Assembly (NCBI GenBank): GCA_043762325.1
Contig: JAYUMU010000027.1
Span: forward strand, 1 to 11,735
Direction: 5' to 3'
From: JANXSS01 sp025356535
Lineage (GTDB): Bacteria > Pseudomonadota > Gammaproteobacteria > Burkholderiales > Burkholderiaceae_D
Length of the DNA: 11,735 nucleotides
The notes beneath the pieces were generated by a model, which was given only the letters and a program-made list of their open reading frames with translations, made no database searches and was not told the DNA's origin. Below are positions 7,788 through 11,735 of the stretch, in pieces. Position numbers and translations under genes: made by a program. The stretch's first letter is position 1; each line of letters starts with the position of its first letter.

Positions 7788-9785
7788 CTAGTTTTTCGGC
7801 CTGGTCGTGATCTGGACGAAATCGACCGCGACCCGCTCGGCGCCGTAGCGGGTGGTCATCTGCTGCAACTGCTTTTTCAATGCGCGCAGGTAGTCGCGCG
7901 CATTTTCGTTTTCGGGACGCAGGCCTGTAAAGAGCGGCTCGGGCGTCGTGGTGAGCACGATCAGCTCGCTGCCGAACGGCCTGGAGATGATCCAGTTGCC
8001 CAGGCCGCCGATCGTGGCCCGGTAGGACGGCGGCGCCTGGTTGTCGCGCGCACGAACGCTCAGCAGCAGGTGGACCACACCGCCGTCGAGCACGTAATAA
8101 TCCACATGCACCCAGCTGTCGTAGGCCGGCGTTGCCAGGTCCAGTACCAGGGGCTCGCCCTCGACCATCTGGCCAGCGGCGGCGCGGGTGCGAATCGAGG
8201 CGCCGGACAGGCGGCTCCTGGCCCAGAAAGGCGCCAGCAGATCGACCATGTCGCATTCCCGATCGGCTACCTGCTGCACGTCGAGGTTGACGGTTTCGAC
8301 GCCGGGAATTTTCAACAGCGTGGCCTTCAGGCTGGCCGCGCCGTACTTCTGCGACAGGAAGCCCTTGACATCGATGGCGCCCTCCCGGGTCGATGCCGCC
8401 AGCGCCGAGCAGGGTACTTTCGCCAGTACCGGCGCAATCGCCTTGAAATTGATCGGCTGCCTGCCCGGCTTTGCAGGGCCGACCGCCCCGCCGGATGCCG
8501 GCTGCGCCACGCCTGCGGCCACTTCGGGCGGCGTCGCACCCTCTGCCGGATGGGTGCTGCGGTAATGGAAGGCTGCCGTTGCTGCGATCGCCGTGCAGAC
8601 CGCAGCGCCGGCCGCCAGCGCCAGGCGCATGCCGGCGCTGCCGTCGCCGCTGATGGCGGCAAGAAACTGCGCCACCGACGGCGTGCGCGCCTCCCGCTCG
8701 AAGCACAGTGCGCAACGCAGCGCGCGCCGCTGCCGCCGGCCGAGGCCCTTGGGGCGCAGCGGCTTCATGCCGATGCCGCGCGCCTGCGTGGCCGACATGC
8801 GATCGAAGGGATGACGCCCGGTCAGGAGTTCATAGGTGATGCAGGCCAGTGCGTAGATGTCGTCGCGCGGATCGGGTTCGCGATGTTCCAGCATTTCCGG
8901 ACTGGCATAGGCTGGCGTGAGGCCACCCAGGCTGCCGGCATCGAAGACGGTGGCTTCATTGTCTTCCTCGGGCTTCTGGAACACCCGGGCGATGCCGAAA
9001 TCGATGACCTTGACGGCGCCGCGGTCGGTCAGGAAAACGTTCGCCGGCTTCAGGTCGCAGTGGACGAAGCCGCGCTGATGGGCATAGGCCAGGGCGTTGG
9101 CCATGCCGCTGACGATGGGCAGTGCCTTCTGCGGCGCCATGCCGGTGAATTCCGGCGCCCGCAACACCCGGCTCAGGGGCTGCCCGACCAGGTATTCCAT
9201 GGTCAGATAGACCATCGAGCCGTCGCGGTCGAAGTCGTAGACCGCAACGATGTTCGGATGGGCGAGCGCCTGCGCCTTGCGTGCCTCCCGTTGCAGGGCG
9301 ATCAGCGACTTCGGATGCCCGCGGAACTGCACGTTGAGCACCTTGATGGCGATGTACGGCTTGCGATCCGACGCTTCGAGCTTGCGCAGGTCGAGCGCCT
9401 TGTAGACCGTGCCCATGCCGCCGAAGCCGATGCATTCTTCCAGCACGAAGCGGCCGTTGAGCGTATCGCCGACGCCCTTCATGCGCTCGAGTTCGGGTAT
9501 GCCGGTCTCGTCGAACTGCGGCGGCGCCGCAGCGGTGGTGGCAGTCGTGGCCGTGGCGGAGGTCCTGCCGGCATTACCCGCGGTCGAAGGCGCGCCGCCT
9601 TGACTGCCGGTTGCCGCAGGCGGCTGTGGCGGCAAGGTCGGCAGGGTCGGTTGCGTGACCGCACTCGCTGCCTGCGCGCCGTCTGCATGCATTGGCACGT
9701 CGCTGCGCCGCGGTGCGGCCGGCAGGACCGGTTCGCGCCGGTTGCTGCGTGCACCCTGCTTCGTTTTGGTTTTATCGCTGCTCAT
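7788..9785 (-). CDS. Transmembrane Ser/Thr protein kinase (Hanks type) with extracytoplasmic DUF4384-like C-terminus
   Basis: The 665-aa protein opens with a Pro/Thr/Ala-rich tail (about 1-95), then a kinase domain (about 113-378). The visible motifs are the glycine loop GFGGMG (120-125), Lys148 in AIK, Glu167 of helix C, HCDLKPAN (242-249), DFG (262-264) and SPE (295-297). All catalytic residues are present, but the HRD arginine is Cys243, making it a non-RD kinase. One membrane segment follows (about 386-408). The periplasmic part (about 445-665) has Cys459 and Cys511, a possible disulfide, and a C-terminal stretch PFGSELIVLTTTPEPL that resembles DUF4384. It would sense a periplasmic signal and phosphorylate cytoplasmic proteins; the FHA proteins to the left are natural candidates (inference). 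The first in-frame ATG is used, since an in-frame stop lies shortly upstream. The Shine-Dalgarno sequence is weak. Confidence 0.93.
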   Translation of the reverse strand: MSSDKTKTKQGARSNRREPVLPAAPRRSDVPMHADGAQAASAVTQPTLPTLPPQPPAATGSQGGAPSTAGNAGRTSATATTATTAAAPPQFDETGIPELERMKGVGDTLNGRFVLEECIGFGGMGTVYKALDLRKLEASDRKPYIAIKVLNVQFRGHPKSLIALQREARKAQALAHPNIVAVYDFDRDGSMVYLTMEYLVGQPLSRVLRAPEFTGMAPQKALPIVSGMANALAYAHQRGFVHCDLKPANVFLTDRGAVKVIDFGIARVFQKPEEDNEATVFDAGSLGGLTPAYASPEMLEHREPDPRDDIYALACITYELLTGRHPFDRMSATQARGIGMKPLRPKGLGRRQRRALRCALCFEREARTPSVAQFLAAISGDGSAGMRLALAAGAAVCTAIAATAAFHYRSTHPAEGATPPEVAAGVAQPASGGAVGPAKPGRQPINFKAIAPVLAKVPCSALAASTREGAIDVKGFLSQKYGAASLKATLLKIPGVETVNLDVQQVADRECDMVDLLAPFWARSRLSGASIRTRAAAGQMVEGEPLVLDLATPAYDSWVHVDYYVLDGGVVHLLLSVRARDNQAPPSYRATIGGLGNWIISRPFGSELIVLTTTPEPLFTGLRPENENARDYLRALKKQLQQMTTRYGAERVAVDFVQITTRPKN

Positions 9786-10041
9786 GCTGTTGCCGGCGTC
9801 GTCACGCCGAATGCATCTCCATCAGATTCACCCTGCCAGTGGGAAGCGGATGTCCATCTATCACTGTAGGACGGTGACGATTGGGCAAGTTGATCTATCC
9901 GATGCTATGCGCTGATAGTCAGAATGTGGTTGCGACGACGCCACGCATGAAGCGTATTTTCGACGGTCGCAGGCATGCAGACGAAGCCGGATGACGGCGA
10001 GCGCATGCGATGTTGGCTCGCATAAAACAGTCGCAAAAATC

Positions 10042-10062
10042 ATGTCTGTTTTAAACAAACAT
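10042..10062. promoter_or_regulatory. 21-bp imperfect dyad, candidate activator site
   Basis: The arms ATGTCTGTTT (10042-10051) and AAACAAACAT (10053-10062) pair at 9 of 10 positions around a single central base. The centre lies about 150 bases upstream of the start site predicted from the sigma-54 element. That is the usual distance for an enhancer-binding activator. The binding protein is unknown. Confidence 0.45.
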
Positions 10063-10178
10063 ATTTTTATTTCTCCAACTTTTAAAACAATTTCTCTTCC
10101 AGCATGTATATCGCCAAGCACATGATTTAAAAAAGATTTTAAAGAATGAAGAAGCGCCGGCCCGACAATTCAAACACC

Positions 10179-10194
10179 TGGCACGGCGCATGCT
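10179..10194 (+). promoter_or_regulatory. Sigma-54 (RpoN) -24/-12 promoter for the peptide genes
   Basis: TGGCACGgcgcATGCT matches the sigma-54 consensus TGGCACG-N4-TTGCW at every defined position except the first T of TTGC. The invariant GG (10180-10181) and GC (10192-10193) have the exact spacing. Transcription would start near 10205, giving a leader of about 70 bases before the first peptide ATG at 10276. It is on the correct strand and is the only strong match I found in the intergenic regions. Confidence 0.65.
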
Positions 10195-10275
10195 CTAGTG
10201 TCTATCGAGCGCAACCGAAAACTGCTCAACCCGAATCAGCCGATTCATACCCTTAACCACTTTAGGAGAAACAAC

Positions 10276-10545
10276 ATGACGAACCTCACCATCACCAACC
10301 TGTCCATCACTGCAGAACTCGATCGCAAGGCAATGTCTGCCGTTCGCGGCGGCATGATGAAAGGCGGCTACAGCTACCTGCCAGCATTCAACAGCGCCAA
10401 GCATGACTTTTCATTTACGGCAACGCAACTGACGTCGCAGGAACAGAACAACATCAACGAGACCGGCAACAATGCGGCCTTCGTCAGCGGCATCAGTTCG
10501 ACTTTCAAGCCGAACCAGTCGTCGACTTCCAGCATCAGCTTCTGA
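10276..10545 (+). CDS. Double-glycine leader peptide 1 (89 aa)
   Basis: ATG 10276 follows TTTAGGAGAA with ideal spacing. The first 26 residues form a leader: MTNLTITNLS, then ELD at 14-16, AM at 19-20 and VRGG at 23-26. This fits the LS-x4-EL-x-GG pattern of bacteriocin-type leaders that C39-peptidase ABC exporters cut after Gly-Gly (family knowledge). The 63-residue core is polar, rich in Ser/Asn/Gln/Thr, has no cysteine and ends in SISF. It shares about two thirds of its residues with the next gene's core, including HDF, QLTSQ, TGNN and STFKP. I recognise no characterised protein. A secreted peptide of unknown activity is the best reading; bacteriocin, signal or matrix component are all open. 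It is first in line behind the sigma-54 promoter. Confidence 0.8.
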   Translation: MTNLTITNLSITAELDRKAMSAVRGGMMKGGYSYLPAFNSAKHDFSFTATQLTSQEQNNINETGNNAAFVSGISSTFKPNQSSTSSISF

Positions 10546-10654
10546 TCCACAGGCCAGGCGAAAGCATTTAAAGCAACTTGCAGGTTCATCCTGACGAATC
10601 AACCGCACTTTAAAATCGATCAATCCACGCACTTATCTTTTTAGGAGAATCATC

Positions 10655-10927
10655 ATGAAAACACTGACCATCAACGACCTGTCCGTTACCCAGGAACTCG
10701 ACGCCGGCGCAATGCGCGCCGTTCGCGGCGGCACCTTCAAGGGCGGCTCCTGCTATGCGCTGCCGGACTTCAATGCATCGAAACATGATTTTACGTTCAG
10801 CGCCGAACAACTGACGTCCCAGAAGCAGGACAACATGAATTTAACTGGCAACAATGTTGCATTCGCTGCCGACATTCACTCGACCTTCAAGCCTTCGCAG
10901 TCGAGCAGCACGAGCATCAGCTTCTGA
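10655..10927 (+). CDS. Double-glycine leader peptide 2 (90 aa), paralogue of peptide 1
   Basis: ATG 10655 sits behind TTTAGGAGAA, the same ten bases that precede gene 1. The leader again spans 26 residues (MKTLTINDLS, ELD at 14-16, AM at 19-20, AVRGG ending at 26). The 64-residue core aligns to peptide 1 with one inserted residue. It keeps KGG, KHDF, QLTSQ, TGNN, AF, STFKP and the terminal SISF, but adds a single Cys33. The 5' flank is also related: CGAATCAACCG at 10595-10605 echoes CGAATCAGCCG at 10232-10242. The duplication unit therefore included the untranslated leader. The function is unknown; both copies look intact. Confidence 0.8.
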   Translation: MKTLTINDLSVTQELDAGAMRAVRGGTFKGGSCYALPDFNASKHDFTFSAEQLTSQKQDNMNLTGNNVAFAADIHSTFKPSQSSSTSISF

Positions 10928-10952
10928 GGAAGCAGCAAGGATGGCAGAGCGC

Positions 10953-10986
10953 CTGGCAAAGGCCGCCCGCGTGGCGCCTTTGCCAG
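10953..10986. other. Perfect 11-bp stem-loop between peptide genes 2 and 3
   Basis: CTGGCAAAGGC (10953-10963) and GCCTTTGCCAG (10976-10986) are exact reverse complements around 12 bases, and GCC/GGC inside can extend the stem across a one-base bulge. It starts 26 bases after the peptide 2 stop. No T-run follows, so it may stabilise the upstream mRNA end or partially attenuate transcription rather than terminate it. Confidence 0.6.
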
Positions 10987-11040
10987 ACCGGCCAGCGCCA
11001 TTAGGACAGATCGACTTACCCACACAGAAGGAGAAACACC

Positions 11041-11319
11041 ATGTCAACAATTACCATTGCAAACCTGGCACAGGACAGTTCGCTCGACCGCGACGCCCGG
11101 TGCGCGATCCATGGCGGCGGTGGCGGCAATTCGTGGCTGGCCGGCCTCGGCCCGCTTGCGAACGTCAACGTCGATGTCGGCGTCAGCCAGACCATCACGC
11201 AACTGCAGAAGGTCGATGTCAACACGCTCAACAACGTCGGCTCGATCGGCCCCGGCTTCGGTCCGCTGCGCATGAACGTGAGTCCGATGCAGCTGGCAAA
11301 TGTTGCTGCAGTGTTTTAA
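11041..11319 (+). CDS. Double-glycine leader peptide 3 (92 aa), divergent core
   Basis: ATG 11041 follows AAGGAG with seven bases spacing. The leader aligns without gaps to peptides 1 and 2 (MSTITIANLA, LD at 15-16, Ala19, IHGG at 23-26), although His replaces Arg24 and Arg replaces Met20. Gly-Gly runs on as GGGG, so the exact cut site is ambiguous. The 66-residue core is unrelated to peptides 1/2. It begins with glycines and a short hydrophobic patch (WLAGLGPLA), then an alternating NVNVDVGV strand-like stretch, Gln/Asn-rich sequence, GPGFGP (70-75), and ends in Phe like the first two. There is no cysteine outside the leader. I recognise no known family for the core. Confidence 0.78.
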   Translation: MSTITIANLAQDSSLDRDARCAIHGGGGGNSWLAGLGPLANVNVDVGVSQTITQLQKVDVNTLNNVGSIGPGFGPLRMNVSPMQLANVAAVF

Positions 11320-11340
11320 GGCCGCATCCCGGCCATGGCA

Positions 11341-11409
11341 GCATCCTTCCCGGCTTGCGTGACCGTGTCAGGCACGCAGGGAAGGATGCCGTTACGGTAG
11401 CTGTTTTTT
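11341..11409 (+). terminator. Strong hairpin with downstream T-run after peptide 3
   Basis: GCATCCTTCCC (11341-11351) pairs perfectly with GGGAAGGATGC (11379-11389). TGCGTG (11356-11361) pairs with CACGCA (11373-11378), giving about 17 bp with a 4-base bulge and an 11-base loop. Six Ts occur at 11404-11409, but 14 bases after the stem, farther than in a classical intrinsic terminator. It may end the peptide 1-3 transcript, fully or partly, ahead of peptide 4. Confidence 0.55.
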
Positions 11410-11480
11410 GAAATGACAAGCCTTGATCGTCTTGTGCCCATTGCCTCGTCCAACCGTAATCCATTGACCGGAGTGCCATC

Positions 11481-11684
11481 ATGTCCACCATCCGCATCGC
11501 CGACCTGCCTTCGAACCGCACGCTCGACCGCACCGCGATGACCCGCCTGCGCGGCGCAGGCGGCAGCGGCGGCTGGGTGGCCGGCTGGATCATTCCGTTT
11601 TCGGGCGTGGCGTCCGTGAGTTCCAATGGCGGCAATACCTTGGCGGTTTCAAGTACCAAGTGCAACACTGGGTTAATGAACTGA
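11481..11684 (+). CDS. Double-glycine-type leader peptide 4 (67 aa)
   Basis: ATG 11481 follows GGAG with seven bases spacing. The leader keeps the family spacing: MSTIRIADLP, LD at 15-16, AM at 19-20, RGA at 24-26. Gly-Ala replaces Gly-Gly at the expected cut, a tolerated variant in some bacteriocin leaders, with GG following at 27-28. The 41-residue core is the shortest: GSGGWVAGWIIPF, then a Ser/Val/Asn-rich part, one cysteine (Cys61), ending CNTGLMN. It lacks the terminal Phe of the other three. The glycine-rich hydrophobic start recalls pore-forming class II bacteriocins, but this is only a resemblance. The gene lies behind the peptide 3 hairpin, so it may have its own promoter, which I could not identify. 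Confidence 0.72.
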   Translation: MSTIRIADLPSNRTLDRTAMTRLRGAGGSGGWVAGWIIPFSGVASVSSNGGNTLAVSSTKCNTGLMN

Positions 11685-11735
11685 ATCGGGTTGAAGCTGT
11701 AACCGTTGAATGTGTTCAGTATAAACAGCCAGAGG

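Larger units (their letters stand above)
9786..10275. promoter_or_regulatory. 490-base divergent regulatory region between kinase and peptide genes
   Basis: No credible gene lies here. The 9786-10020 half is GC-rich and should hold the kinase promoter on the minus strand, but I found no convincing motif. From about 10020 to 10150 the DNA becomes strongly AT-rich, with four TTTAAA cores (10050-10056, 10081-10087, 10126-10131, 10137-10143). This contrasts with the rest of the window and fits flexible or protein-bound promoter DNA. An upstream dyad and a sigma-54 element are listed separately. An in-frame upstream ATG at 10198 was rejected as the first peptide's start because it lacks a ribosome site and extends past the conserved leader. 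Confidence 0.6.

Noticed and set aside
6232..8715. An 827-codon minus-strand frame
   Set aside because: It runs antisense to the SUMF1-like gene and out of frame with the kinase gene. It contains no coherent domain.
8070..9869. A 599-codon plus-strand frame
   Set aside because: It is antisense to the kinase gene and has no recognisable motif.
10198..10275. A longer start for peptide 1, adding 26 residues
   Set aside because: There is no ribosome site at 10198, it lies upstream of the predicted transcription start near 10205, and the extension is absent from the other three family members.
1..11735. CRISPR array, tRNA/rRNA gene, insertion sequence or attachment site
   Set aside because: No spaced direct repeats, cloverleaf-like sequence, transposase or integrase motif, or terminal inverted repeats with target duplications were seen.

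Overview
This is a GC-rich window from a Gram-negative bacterium. The codon use, the outer-membrane lipoprotein family, the DUF4399 proteins and the FHA/HD-GYP architecture all suggest a betaproteobacterium of the Burkholderiales, plausibly Oxalobacteraceae. That placement is a judgement from general resemblance, not from a marker gene. I see no rRNA, tRNA, CRISPR array, transposase or phage gene.

Left block (1-6134, all minus strand, read right to left): two paralogous secreted DUF4399 proteins (6134-5703 and 5604-5185). They are followed by a tightly coupled trio: an FHA-GAF-HD-GYP signalling protein (5073-2875), a NodT-type outer-membrane efflux lipoprotein (2878-1487, 4-base ATGA overlap) and a membrane protein with two FHA domains that runs off the left edge (1486 to <1, start codon directly after the previous stop codon).

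Middle block (6135-9785): a divergent intergenic region with a perfect 11-bp hairpin leads to a plus-strand exported protein with a formylglycine-generating-enzyme-like (SUMF1) fold (6334-7563). Converging on it is a transmembrane Ser/Thr protein kinase with an extracytoplasmic C-terminal domain (9785-7788).

Right block (9786-11735): a 490-base intergenic region with an AT-rich core carries an imperfect 21-bp dyad and, 117 bases farther on, a near-consensus sigma-54 (-24/-12) promoter. Downstream lie four small plus-strand genes (89, 90, 92 and 67 aa). Each has its own strong ribosome binding site. All four share a gap-free 26-residue N-terminal leader ending in Gly-Gly (Gly-Ala in the fourth), followed by diverged cores. 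The leader looks like the double-glycine leaders cut by C39-peptidase ABC exporters. Strong hairpins separate genes 2/3 and 3/4.

How it may work together (inference): the kinase would phosphorylate threonines that the three FHA domains could read. The HD-GYP protein would tie this to cyclic-di-GMP. The outer-membrane factor could form part of a tripartite exporter, possibly for the leader peptides. No inner-membrane ABC/C39 or adaptor gene is in the window, so the secretion link is unproven. The sigma-54-driven set of leader peptides beside a phospho-signalling cluster is the most interesting feature here.
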